Of a stretch of 64,000 nt of DNA, positions 34,967 through 43,184 are shown one piece after another. Every line of letters begins with the position of its first letter. The first letter of the stretch is position 1. The translations under genes and the position numbers were made by a program. The stretch is from Streptomyces celluloflavus (GTDB lineage: Bacteria > Actinomycetota > Actinomycetes > Streptomycetales > Streptomycetaceae): the NCBI GenBank assembly GCA_000720995.1, contig JOEL01000013.1:238591-302590 (forward strand), in the 5' to 3' direction. The notes under the pieces are model-generated. The model was not told where the DNA came from and did no database searches. It saw nothing but the letters and a program-made list of their open reading frames with translations.

Positions 34967-35698
34967 TCAGGGCGCGGGTTCGAAGTGGAAGGCGCTGATG
35001 AAGCAGTCCCGGGGCTGGTTCACCGCGAAGGTGATGCAGTCGACGAGTGACTGGGCGGTCAGGGTGTTCTCCGGTCCGCGCGGGGCCGTCTCCCACTCGG
35101 GCGAGAGGGGGTCGATGTTGTCGAAGTCCGGCGGGAAGAGGGAGATGACGCGGACGCCCCGCTCGCGCAGCCGCTTGGACAGGATGCCGGTGAAGGCGCT
35201 CTGCGCGCCCTTGGCGGCGTAGAAGGCGTCGTGTGCGGAGGAGCCCGCGAAGTTCGGGACGCCGCATACGGAGACCATGGTGACGATGTCCGGCTGCGCC
35301 GAGGCGAGCAGCAGCGGCAGGAAGTACTTGGTCGCCAGCACCGTGCCGGTCGCGCCGGATCCGGTGGTGGCGAGGATCGCCTCGTCGTCGGCCGACAGCA
35401 GGTCCTCGCCCTCCAGCCAGGCGGCGCCGTTGTTGATGAGGAGGTCGACGTGGTCGGTGTGTTCGCGGACCGCGTCGGCGAACGCCCGGACCGATTCCGG
35501 GGAGCTGATGTCGCAGGCGAAGGCGTGGACGCGGTCGTGGCCGAGCGCCCGGATCTCGTCCCGGGTCCGCTCGGCGCCCGCCAGGCTGCGGGCGGAGAGG
35601 TAGACCTCGGCGCCCAGCCGGGCGAAGGCGATGGCGAGGGTGCGCCCGAAGTCCCGGGCGGCACCGGTGATGACGACGCGCCGGTTTTCGATGGTCAT
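34967..35698 (-). CDS. Short-chain dehydrogenase/reductase (SDR)
   Basis: 243 residues from the ATG at 35698. Cofactor motif TGAARDFGRTLAIAF (TGxxxxxG-like), NNGA (LLINNGAAWL) and the catalytic Ser...YAAK (VSVCGVPNFAGSSAHDAFYA, then AK) are present. Arg/Ser after the second strand suggests NADPH. It is the last gene of the leftward arm that starts with the cupin, though a 95-bp gap precedes it. A ketone or aldehyde intermediate is the likely substrate. Confidence 0.85.
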   Translation of the reverse strand: MTIENRRVVITGAARDFGRTLAIAFARLGAEVYLSARSLAGAERTRDEIRALGHDRVHAFACDISSPESVRAFADAVREHTDHVDLLINNGAAWLEGEDLLSADDEAILATTGSGATGTVLATKYFLPLLLASAQPDIVTMVSVCGVPNFAGSSAHDAFYAAKGAQSAFTGILSKRLRERGVRVISLFPPDFDNIDPLSPEWETAPRGPENTLTAQSLVDCITFAVNQPRDCFISAFHFEPAP

Positions 35699-35793
35699 GC
35701 GGATGGCTTTCTGTTCGGGAGCGGGAGGCGAGATCAAGGGGGCAAGAGGCAGGGGTGGGTGACAGGCCGCCGGGCCGCCACAGGGTCCGGTGG

Positions 35794-36666
35794 TCAGGTG
35801 CTCAGCTCGAAGACGCCCGCGCGGTTCAGTTCCTGGCAGCGTGCGATGTCCGCGCGGAGTGCCGCCTCGTCGCGGTTGCGCAGCAGCACCGTCAGCGGTC
35901 CGCCCTCGATCGAGCGCTGCACCACCTCGTCGCCGGGTGCCGGGGCCTCCAGTACGCCCGCGTAGGAGCCGAGTGCCTGGATGGTGTCCAGATGGCGGAT
36001 GCGGACGAGGCGGCCGGGGCGGCGGGTGATGAAGGAGTAGTCGGCCAGGAAGCCGGCGCCGTACCCGGCGAGTTCGCGGGCCAGTGTCGGCAGCGGTTCA
36101 CCGCCGGCCCTGGGTGCGAACTTCACGACCTTGCACGTCCGCTCGCCGAGAACCAGCTCGAAGGTCACCGGCCCCGCGCGCAACCCGGCGGCCTCCACCA
36201 CCGGCTGAAGGCGGTCGGCGAGGCCGCGCACCGTCGGCGCGTCCGGGGGCACGTTGATCACGCTGGTGAGGTACGCGAACGGGCCCTCGTCGAGGCAGAA
36301 GCACTCCCAGCGGTCGGTGAGTTCGAGCCGGCCGCCGGTCACCCGGCCGCCGGCGAAGTGCGGGACGCCGGCGACGTGGTCGTGCGCGACCAGGCGGGTG
36401 CCCCGCGCCCAGAGGTCCGCCGTCTCCCGTTCCGGCAGCGGCGCACCGGCGCGGCACAGTACGGCGGAGCCGAGGTCGTCGGAGAACTCCGGGCGCAGCA
36501 CCACGGTGCCGCTCCGCGCGGCCAGGTGGCCCGGGAGCTGCTCGGGAGCGGTCAGGACGGTGAGGTCGAGGGCCAGGTCCGGATCGGCCGCGGCGACCAG
36601 ATCGCGCTGGGCGACCTTGCCGGCCCACGGGTGGGCGGCGGACTCGGGCGGGGGCGTCGGGGACAC
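35794..36666 (-). CDS. Degenerate ATP-grasp-like protein
   Basis: 290 residues from a GTG at 36666, preceded by GAGGAGAG. The segment order resembles the ATP-grasp fold: a nucleotide-binding strand (GTVVLRPEFSDDLGSAVLC), HDHVAGVPHFAGGRVTGGRL and then PVTFELVLGERTCKVVKFAP. However, the N-terminal pre-ATP-grasp domain is missing, the usual strand Lys is Arg, and the metal-binding Asn/Glu set is not fully conserved. It is probably an accessory or inactive relative of ATP-grasp ligases; a complete ATP-grasp protein is encoded at 48340-49605. A hairpin separates it from the upstream PPOX gene. Confidence 0.5.
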   Translation of the reverse strand: MSPTPPPESAAHPWAGKVAQRDLVAAADPDLALDLTVLTAPEQLPGHLAARSGTVVLRPEFSDDLGSAVLCRAGAPLPERETADLWARGTRLVAHDHVAGVPHFAGGRVTGGRLELTDRWECFCLDEGPFAYLTSVINVPPDAPTVRGLADRLQPVVEAAGLRAGPVTFELVLGERTCKVVKFAPRAGGEPLPTLARELAGYGAGFLADYSFITRRPGRLVRIRHLDTIQALGSYAGVLEAPAPGDEVVQRSIEGGPLTVLLRNRDEAALRADIARCQELNRAGVFELST

Positions 36667-36734
36667 GGCTCTCTCCTCGGTGAACGTCGGGCTGCGGACG
36701 GGGTGGTGGGACGCCGCGGACGGGGAAAGCCGTA

Positions 36735-36777
36735 CGGGGCGGCCGGGGATGTGTAGCCGTACGGGCCGGCCGCCCCG
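36735..36777 (-). terminator. Hairpin downstream of the PPOX gene
   Basis: CGGGGCGGCCGG (36735-36746) and CCGGCCGCCCCG (36766-36777) form a 12-bp stem with a 19-nt loop immediately after the stop at 36783. It should separate the cupin-to-PPOX transcript from the ATP-grasp-like and SDR genes. Confidence 0.65.
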
Positions 36778-36782
36778 CCGCG

Positions 36783-37484
36783 TCAGTCGCGTCGCAGGTG
36801 GGCGGGGAGCGCGATGTCCGGGGGCAGCGCCGGGTCGGGTACGAGCGCGCCGCGCACGGTGGTCAGCGGCAGTACGCCGGCCCACAGGCCCAGTTGCGCG
36901 TCGGGGCTGTCGCCGTCGTCCGGCGGACCGGTGCGCACCTTCACCGACGCCTCGTCGAGGCCCAGCGCCAGCAGGGAGGTCGCGGCGAGTTCCTTGCGGC
37001 TGGGGCGCCGTGCGTAGTCCCACTGGCCGGGGGCGGCCTGTTCGGTCAGGACCCGCAGGCCGGTGAGCTTCTCCGCGTCGTCGGTGACCTGGCGCGGTAC
37101 GCCGTAGATCATGGCGCAGCGGTAGTTGATGCCGTGCTCGAAGACCGACCGGGCCAGGACCACACCGTCCACGTGCGTGACCGTCACACAGACGGTCCCG
37201 TCCGGGGCCTGTATCAGGCTGCGGCTGGCCGACGAGCCGTGCAGGTACAGGGTGTCGGCGGTGGCGCCGTACACGGTCGGTACGACCATGGGGGTGCCGT
37301 CCACGAGGACGCCCAGGTGGCAGAGGAAGCCCGCCGCCAGGACGGCGTCGAGGTCGCTGCGGGCGGTACGGCCCTTCTCCTTCATGCGGCGCAGCCGGGT
37401 GCGGTCGGTGACCGGCAGCTCGGTGTGCGGCTGTCCGGCGGCCGGGAGTTCGGTGCCCGGGGGGCGGGGCGGCGGGTTGTTCAA
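36783..37484 (-). CDS. Pyridoxamine 5'-phosphate oxidase-related (PPOX-class) flavin-binding protein
   Basis: 233 residues from a TTG at 37484 that overlaps the upstream stop (TTGA), preceded by GAGG. The pattern LPVTDRTRLRRMKEKGRTAR, AVLAAGFLCHLGVLVDGTPM, VPTVYGATADTLYLHGSSAS and then HGINYRCAMIYGVPR is that of FMN- or F420-type split-barrel proteins of the PPOX superfamily. It may act as a flavin-dependent redox enzyme on an intermediate of the hydrazine pathway. Its direct coupling to the DAO fusion supports a shared pathway. Confidence 0.78.
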   Translation of the reverse strand: MNNPPPRPPGTELPAAGQPHTELPVTDRTRLRRMKEKGRTARSDLDAVLAAGFLCHLGVLVDGTPMVVPTVYGATADTLYLHGSSASRSLIQAPDGTVCVTVTHVDGVVLARSVFEHGINYRCAMIYGVPRQVTDDAEKLTGLRVLTEQAAPGQWDYARRPSRKELAATSLLALGLDEASVKVRTGPPDDGDSPDAQLGLWAGVLPLTTVRGALVPDPALPPDIALPAHLRRD

Positions 37485-39565
37485 CGTATGACCTCTGTCG
37501 GTGCGGGCGGTACTGGCTGTCCGGTGTCCGCGGTCCCGGTGGGGTCCGCGTGGTCCGTCCGCAGCAGCCGCCGGACCGCCGCCGCAGCTTCGGCGGCGGC
37601 ACCGGGTGCCGTCTTGAAGCCGGCACCGGACCAGCAGGCCGCCACCACGACGCGCGGTTCCCCCGGGAGCGGTCCCAGGAACGGACCGTCCGGATGGTAC
37701 AGATCGGCGCCGAACCTGCCCAGGAGATAACGGGCTTGGCCGATCCACGGCCAGCGGCGGACGGCGCCGGAGCGGATGTGGGCGATCTCCTCGCCGGTGA
37801 GCTGCCCGCCGCCCGCGGCGGGTACGTCCCATTCGTCCACCGGGCGTCCGGTGAGGTGTCCGCCGGCCGCCGGGCCGCCGGTCTGGGGCCGTCCCCACAT
37901 ACCGGTCGTCAGATCGCTGACGGCGGGCAGCCGGCGGCCGCCGAGGTCGAAGAAGGCGTACCGGATGCGCTTGGTGCGCGGTGCGCCGCGGCCGGGGCGC
38001 ACCGGCAGGCGGTCGCCCAGCAGGGCCGGGGTGCCGCTGCCCGCCGCGACCACCGCGCACCGCGCGGTCACGGCGCCGGCCGGGGTGACGGCGCGGACGC
38101 CGCGCGGGTGCGTTTCGAGTGCCACCACGGGGCCGGGCAGCAGGGTGGCTCCGTACCGCAGGGCCCGGGTGCGGTAGTGGGCCGCGGTGGCGGGCGGATC
38201 GGCGTAGCCGCCGCCGGGCTCCCACACCGCGCCGGCGATGCCGTCGGCCGCCAGGTCCGGCCAGCGGTCGCGGACCTCCGCGGGGCCGAGGAGGTCCACG
38301 GTCACCCCGGCGTCGCGCAGCTGCGCGAGACCGCGTTCGGCCTCTTCGACGTCCCCGTCACCCAGCAGGACGAGGGAGCCGGTGCGACGGAAGCCGCAGG
38401 CGGCGCTCTGTCCGGCGGGATTCCCCCACAGCAGCCCGTGGCTGCGGACGGCCAGGGCGCGCATCGCCGGATCGGGTTCGTAGGCCCGGACCAGGCCGCC
38501 CGACCAGTCGGTGGCCGAGGCGGTGCCGGGGCCGGGCGCGGTCATGGCGACGGACAGTCCGGCCTCGGCCAGGTGGGCGGCGGTGGCGGCGCCGACCACA
38601 CCGGCGCCGACGACCACCACGTCCGGTCCGGGCGCGGGACCGGGCGCGGGGGACGCCGCCCGGAGCACCGGTACGACTTCCCAGCCCGCGGCGCCGTCGG
38701 CGTCCACCGGGTCGCCGTCCGCGTCGAACGCCAGGCCCGCGTGGGCGCGCAGGGCGGCCAGCAGCCGGCCGCCGCGCGCGCCCGGGTCACCGGCGAGGGC
38801 CCGGACCAGGCAGCCGAAGGCGGCGTCGACGTGGGTGTAGGGGCCGCCGCGCAGCCGTACGACGCGGGCGCCGCGGGCCTCGTCGGCGCCCAGCAGCCCG
38901 GCGAACTCGGCCACGGCGCAGTCGTCGGTGAACAGCAGCCGGCCCGCGAAGCCGGCCGTGCGCAGCCGCCGGGCGGTGGCCGCCGCCCCGAAGTGCGTGC
39001 CGCAGACGACCAGCGCGGCCGGGCCGTCCCGGCGTACCGGTGGCGCGGTCCGCCAGGCGGCGCGGAACCGTTCGGCGAGCCGGCGTCCGTAGTCGGTGCC
39101 GTCGTCGGCGACCGCCGGGGTGCCGGTCGCCTCGGTGGCGCGGCGCAGCGCGGCGGGCTGGCCCGTGTCGAGCGGGCACCAGCGCAGCGCGCCGCCCCCG
39201 CCGCCGCGGAGCAGGCCGGGGGCGGTGGCCAGCGGCAGCAGTAGCGGCAGTCCGGCATCGCGGTAGACGGGCAGGGCGTGGCCGGCGCCGATGCTGTTGA
39301 AGTGCCCGACGACGGCGGCGTATCCGCCGTCGCCGGTCACCGCCTCGGCGACGGCGGCGGCCCGTCCGGCGTCCCCGCGGTCGTCGTGGCGCTCCCAGGT
39401 GATCCCGCGGTCGCGGTGGGCGTCCGCCGCCCGGGTCAGCAGTTCGCCCCAGGCGGCGCGCGGTCCGCTGAACGGTCCGACCACCGCGACGCGCAGCGGC
39501 CCGGCCGCCGCGGCGGGGTGTGAACCGGCCGCCGCGGCGGGGTGCGGGCCGGCCGTCTCAGCCAC
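37481..39565 (-). CDS. Fusion of a periplasmic-binding-protein-like domain with a DAO-type FAD oxidoreductase
   Basis: 694 residues from a GTG at 39565 that overlaps the MetRS-like stop by 8 bp. Residues ~18-300 resemble the type I periplasmic-binding (Leu/Ile/Val receptor) fold, with VAVVGPFSGPRAAWGELL, AVVGHFNSIGAGHALPVY and RLLFTDDCAVAEFAGLLG. There is no signal peptide, so it is cytosolic. From ~314 a complete DAO flavoprotein follows (DVVVVGAGVVGAATAAHLAE, TDWSGGLVRAYEPDP, and the C-terminal ACWSGAGFKTAPGAAAE). DAO flavoenzymes in known hydrazine pathways oxidatively cleave the N-N-linked lysine adduct. The receptor-like domain may bind the amino-acid part. I know of no common enzyme with this architecture. 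Confidence 0.8.
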   Translation of the reverse strand: MAETAGPHPAAAAGSHPAAAAGPLRVAVVGPFSGPRAAWGELLTRAADAHRDRGITWERHDDRGDAGRAAAVAEAVTGDGGYAAVVGHFNSIGAGHALPVYRDAGLPLLLPLATAPGLLRGGGGGALRWCPLDTGQPAALRRATEATGTPAVADDGTDYGRRLAERFRAAWRTAPPVRRDGPAALVVCGTHFGAAATARRLRTAGFAGRLLFTDDCAVAEFAGLLGADEARGARVVRLRGGPYTHVDAAFGCLVRALAGDPGARGGRLLAALRAHAGLAFDADGDPVDADGAAGWEVVPVLRAASPAPGPAPGPDVVVVGAGVVGAATAAHLAEAGLSVAMTAPGPGTASATDWSGGLVRAYEPDPAMRALAVRSHGLLWGNPAGQSAACGFRRTGSLVLLGDGDVEEAERGLAQLRDAGVTVDLLGPAEVRDRWPDLAADGIAGAVWEPGGGYADPPATAAHYRTRALRYGATLLPGPVVALETHPRGVRAVTPAGAVTARCAVVAAGSGTPALLGDRLPVRPGRGAPRTKRIRYAFFDLGGRRLPAVSDLTTGMWGRPQTGGPAAGGHLTGRPVDEWDVPAAGGGQLTGEEIAHIRSGAVRRWPWIGQARYLLGRFGADLYHPDGPFLGPLPGEPRVVVAACWSGAGFKTAPGAAAEAAAAVRRLLRTDHADPTGTADTGQPVPPAPTEVIR

Positions 39566-41150
39566 CGAAGACCGGTCCGGCCGGCGGGTCGAGGCGGCGG
39601 CCCGGTTCGGGTGCGGCGAGGGCGGCCGCGGTGACCGGGCGGCCGGGCCGCTCGCCGAGCAGGGCGGCGAGGCGGGCGGCGCCGGCCGGCATGACCGGGG
39701 CGGCCCAGGCGGCCAGCGCCGCGGCGGCGGCGAGCTGGGCGGTGAGGGCGGCGCGGTGGGCGGCGGCGCCGTCGGGGCGGTCGCGTTCGTGGGCGTGCAC
39801 ATGCCCGAAGTCGGCGGTGCGGGCCACCGCGTCGTCCAGCAGCGCCACGGCGCGGCGCGGGTCGAACCCCGCCGTCCCGTACGCCTCGCGCAGTTCCGCG
39901 ACGGTGCGCAGCAGCCCGGCCCGCAGCCGCTCCCAGTCGGGTCCGGCGGGCCGTTCGGCGGGCACCCGGCCGTCGCAGTCCCGTGCGACGGCGGCGCACA
40001 GCCGGTGCAGCCAGCCGTCCCAGCCGGTGCGCAGGTGGCCGATGGTGCGGTCCAGGTCGGCCGGGGCGAAGCTGGTCTGGCGGCCGTCGGGGCGGTCGGC
40101 GAGCACATGGTGGCGCAGGGCGTCGGAGCCGGCCCCGGCGAGCGCGTCGTGGGCCCAGACGGCGTGCCGCCGGCTGGTGGAGAACTTCTGCCCGTCCAGT
40201 TGGTAGAACTCGTTGACCACGAAGGCGGTGGGCAGCGGGAGGGCCGCGTCGTACGCCATGAACAGGGCGGGGAAGAGCACGGCGTGGAAGTAGCCGTTGT
40301 CGAAGCCGAAGAACTGCACGGGTCCGGTGGCCGGTCCGCCGCCGGGCCCGCGCCGGTCCGACTGGTAGAGGTAGCCGGGTGCCATCTCGCACCACACGTA
40401 GGCGCGCTGGTCGGTGAATCCGTCGACGGGCACCGGGACGCCCCAGTCGGCGGGGTGGCTGACGGCGATCTCCGGCAGTCCGTCGGCGAGCATGGTCTCG
40501 CACAGCACCCGCAGATGGGGCGGCATGCGGACATCGGCCCAGAAGGCGGTGAGCCGGTCGGCGAAGGGCGCCAGCGGGAAGTACAGGCGGGTGCAGTCGC
40601 GCAGTTCGGCCGGGAGTCCGCAGGTCTCGCAGTGCGGATCGGTCAGGTCGCCGCAGTCGTTGGGGCGGCCGCAGGGTTCGCAGGCGTTGCCGTGGGAACC
40701 GGCGCCGCAGTGCGGGCACTTGCCGGAGACGTACGCCTCGTACAGCCAGCGCCGGCAGCCGGTGCAGTAGGGCAGCGGGCGGGTGCGGGCGACGAGGTGC
40801 CCGGCACCGTGCAGCCGGCGCAGGAAGTCCTGGACGAACGCGGGGTAGTCCGCGTCGCGGCGGGGGTGGACGATGCGGTCGAAGGCGACCTCGGCCGCGT
40901 GCCAGGTCCGTTCGATGGACGCGCCGTAGCCGTCGGCGACGTCCTCGCCGGTGCGGCCGTCCTTGGCGCCGCGTACCGGCACATAGCTCTGGTGGTCGTC
41001 GAGTCCGGTGGTGTAGCGGGCCTCGACGCCGTCGGCGGCCAGGAAGCGGCGCAGCACGTCCCCGGCCACGTACGGCCCGGCGATATGGCCGACGTGCAGA
41101 TCGCCGTTGGGGGTGGGGGGTGTCGCGGTGATCCAGACCGGGGCGCTCAT
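39558..41150 (-). CDS. Methionyl-tRNA synthetase-like enzyme of a hydrazine synthetase
   Basis: 530 residues. Class I synthetase signatures are H-V-G-H at 19-22 (NGDLHVGHIAG) and a KMSKS-like K-F-S-T-S at ~323-327 (LDGQKFSTSRRH), plus two CxxC-type zinc knuckles (CTGCRRWLYEAYVSGKCPHC and CGDLTDPHCETCG). The anticodon-binding region is short. It is coupled by ATGA to a cupin gene, and the divergent operon starts with an N-hydroxylase. In the s56-p1 pathway the didomain Spb40 (cupin then MetRS-like) esterifies N6-hydroxylysine with an amino acid and rearranges it to an N-N bond. Here the same two modules are adjacent separate genes in the same order. A resistance MetRS is the alternative but does not explain the cupin. 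Confidence 0.9.
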   Translation of the reverse strand: MSAPVWITATPPTPNGDLHVGHIAGPYVAGDVLRRFLAADGVEARYTTGLDDHQSYVPVRGAKDGRTGEDVADGYGASIERTWHAAEVAFDRIVHPRRDADYPAFVQDFLRRLHGAGHLVARTRPLPYCTGCRRWLYEAYVSGKCPHCGAGSHGNACEPCGRPNDCGDLTDPHCETCGLPAELRDCTRLYFPLAPFADRLTAFWADVRMPPHLRVLCETMLADGLPEIAVSHPADWGVPVPVDGFTDQRAYVWCEMAPGYLYQSDRRGPGGGPATGPVQFFGFDNGYFHAVLFPALFMAYDAALPLPTAFVVNEFYQLDGQKFSTSRRHAVWAHDALAGAGSDALRHHVLADRPDGRQTSFAPADLDRTIGHLRTGWDGWLHRLCAAVARDCDGRVPAERPAGPDWERLRAGLLRTVAELREAYGTAGFDPRRAVALLDDAVARTADFGHVHAHERDRPDGAAAHRAALTAQLAAAAALAAWAAPVMPAGAARLAALLGERPGRPVTAAALAAPEPGRRLDPPAGPVFGG

Positions 41151-41527
41151 GCGCCGGACCGGGGGCCGGGCTCCGGTCCGTCCGGCTGCGGTTCGTGCAG
41201 CGGCCAGTACAGGGAGACCCAGACGAGGGTGTCCGTACCGGGGTTGTGCACCACGTGTTCGTGCTTGCGGGGCAGGACGACGACGTCCCCGGCCTCGAAC
41301 GTGCCCTCCTCGCCGGCCAGGTCGAGGCGGCCGGCGCCGGACGTGATGATCATGACCTCGTCCTGGTCGTGGCAGTCCGGTGCGGAGCTGGCGCCGGCCG
41401 GCAGGAAGCAGGCCATGGCGCCCAGCGGGGGTTCCTCGTCCTGGCCCTGCCAGGGGATGACCCGCTGGCAGGCCATGCCGAACTCACGGGTGGCCGCGTC
41501 CTCGTTCAGCCGAAATTTCGTGATCAT
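41147..41527 (-). CDS. Small cupin, probable N-N-bond-forming subunit of hydrazine synthetase
   Basis: 126 residues from the ATG at 41527; no better in-frame start is present. It is a single cupin barrel with metal-ligand motifs in CHDQDEVMIITSGAGRLDL (His, Gln/Glu) and DVVVLPRKHEHVVHNPGTD (His-x-His). It matches the role of the zinc cupin that precedes the MetRS-like domain in Spb40-type hydrazine synthetases, which converts the O-aminoacyl hydroxylamine to a hydrazine. It is first in its operon and overlaps the MetRS-like gene by ATGA. Confidence 0.85.
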   Translation of the reverse strand: MITKFRLNEDAATREFGMACQRVIPWQGQDEEPPLGAMACFLPAGASSAPDCHDQDEVMIITSGAGRLDLAGEEGTFEAGDVVVLPRKHEHVVHNPGTDTLVWVSLYWPLHEPQPDGPEPGPRSGA

Positions 41528-41855
41528 AAAAGGTATGCACCCCGAAAGTTGATCCGGCACGTCGTCCGGAGATCCGGAATTCACGCTTCGCCGCGGCAAC
41601 TGTGGTGCGGGGCGTTCGCGGAGGTCAACGGATCTCCACGCGATGTGCAGGAAGGTGCCACCGGCGGTGGCGCAAAGAAGCGACAAGAGGCGACAAAGGG
41701 CGACAGGTTGCCCGGGTCGGACAGGGAGAACGGCAGCCCCCTGCCATGTTTCTCCCCACCCGCCCCAATGTTCCCTCGCGGCCCGTTAGCGTCCCGTCAG
41801 CTCAGTCGGCGAGGACCCGGCAGCGATACCGGTAGCGAGGGAAGGGCGAAGTTTC
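41528..41855. promoter_or_regulatory. Divergent control region of the hydrazine cluster with 10-bp phased repeats
   Basis: 328 bp between the leftward cupin operon and the rightward N-hydroxylase operon. At 41681-41707 three copies of CGACAA(G/A)-type sequence occur exactly 10 bp apart (CGACAAGAGG, CGACAAAGGG, CGACAGG). Direct repeats phased on one helical turn between divergent operons are typical of a cooperative activator. No other gene is visible in the gap. The twin LuxR-like regulators at the far end of the cluster are candidate binders. Confidence 0.55.
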
Positions 41856-43184
41856 ATGGGGAATCCGCTCGGTCACTGTGCGCCCGTCCATGACGTCGTG
41901 GGAATCGGCTTCGGCCCGGCCAACCTGGCCCTGGCCATCGCGCTGGAGGAGCACAACGAGAGCGTGCCGCCCGACCGGGCGGTCACCGCGATGTTCCTGG
42001 AGCGGCAGCCGCGGTTCGGCTGGCACCGCGGCATGCTCATCGACGGCGCGACCATGCAGGTGTCCTTCCTCAAGGACCTCGCCACCCTGCGCAACCCCAC
42101 CAGCCGCTTCGGCTTCGTGCCCTATCTGCACGACCGCGGCCGCCTCGTGGACTTCATCAACCACAAGATGCTCTACCCCACCCGGGAGGAGTTCCACGAC
42201 TACCTGGAGTGGGCGGCCGCCGGCGTCGACCATCTGGTCGGGTACTCCTCCGAGGTGACCGAGATCCGCCGGGCCGGCGATCTGCTGGAGGTGGCGGTGC
42301 GCCGCCCCGACGGCACCGCCGTGCACCTCGCCCGCAATGTCGTCGTCGCCTGCGGACTGCGCCCCCGGCTTCCCGAGGGCGTCAAACCCTCCGAACACGT
42401 CTGGCACAGCAGCGAGTTGCTGCCCCGGCTCGCGGACGCCGGCCAGGACGGCGCCCGGCGGTTCGTGGTGGTCGGCGCGGGGCAGAGCGCGGCGGAGGCC
42501 GCCGAGTACCTGCACCGCACCTATCCCGCCGCGGAGGTGTGCGCGGTCTTCTCCCGCTACGGCTACAGCCCCGCCGACGACAGCCCGTACGCCAACCGCG
42601 TCTTCGACCCGGAGGCGGTCGACGTCTACTTCGGCGCGGACGAGGACGCCCGGCGGCAGCTGATGGCGTACCACCGCAACACCAACTACGCCGTGGTCGA
42701 CCTCGAACTCATCGAGGACCTCTACCGCCGCGCCTACCAGGAGAAGGTCCACGGCCGCGAACGGCTGCGCGTCCTGGGCACGACCGAGGTGACCGAGGTG
42801 TCCGACGGCGCCGGCGGCGCGACGGTGCGCACCCGCTCGCTGACCACCGGGGCCGTGGACGAACTCACCGCCGACGCCGTAGTGTTCGCCACCGGCTACG
42901 AGGAGCAGGACCCCCTCCCGCTGCTCGGCGCGGTGGCCGCCGACTGCGCGCGGGACGCCGCGGGGCGGCTGCGGGTCGGCCGCGACTACCGGGTGGCGAC
43001 CACCGCCCCCGCGGGGCCCGGCATCTACCTCCAGGGCGGCACCGAGCACACCCACGGCATCACCTCCTCGCTGCTGTCGATGGTGGCCGTACGGTCCGGC
43101 GAGATCCTCGGGTCGGTACTGGCCCGGCGCGCCCCCGCGCCCGCCGCCGAACGGCCCACCGTGGCCGGCGCCGGCCATGAGTGA
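41856..43184 (+). CDS. L-lysine/L-ornithine N-monooxygenase
   Basis: 442 residues. The start VVGIGFGPANLALAIALEEH is diagnostic of amino-acid N-hydroxylases (SidA/IucD/PvdA type). FAD, NADPH (FVVVGAGQSAAEAAEYL, ~205) and substrate-lid motifs (NTNYAVVD, FATGYEEQDPLPLL at ~344) are all present. It hydroxylates the side-chain amine of lysine or ornithine. There is no siderophore synthetase nearby; instead the cupin and MetRS-like genes are divergent to it, so it most likely makes N6-hydroxylysine for N-N bond formation. It overlaps the next gene by 8 bp. Confidence 0.92.
   Translation: MGNPLGHCAPVHDVVGIGFGPANLALAIALEEHNESVPPDRAVTAMFLERQPRFGWHRGMLIDGATMQVSFLKDLATLRNPTSRFGFVPYLHDRGRLVDFINHKMLYPTREEFHDYLEWAAAGVDHLVGYSSEVTEIRRAGDLLEVAVRRPDGTAVHLARNVVVACGLRPRLPEGVKPSEHVWHSSELLPRLADAGQDGARRFVVVGAGQSAAEAAEYLHRTYPAAEVCAVFSRYGYSPADDSPYANRVFDPEAVDVYFGADEDARRQLMAYHRNTNYAVVDLELIEDLYRRAYQEKVHGRERLRVLGTTEVTEVSDGAGGATVRTRSLTTGAVDELTADAVVFATGYEEQDPLPLLGAVAADCARDAAGRLRVGRDYRVATTAPAGPGIYLQGGTEHTHGITSSLLSMVAVRSGEILGSVLARRAPAPAAERPTVAGAGHE

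Noticed and set aside
39558-41150. Housekeeping methionyl-tRNA synthetase or a self-resistance MetRS
   Set aside because: It is coupled to a cupin and a DAO fusion and faces an N-hydroxylase. The KMSKS motif is changed and the anticodon region is short. These fit a hydrazine synthetase better, although resistance is not formally excluded.
41856-43184. Siderophore pathway based on the lysine/ornithine N-hydroxylase
   Set aside because: No NRPS, IucA/IucC-type synthetase, acyltransferase or ferric-siderophore transporter is nearby.
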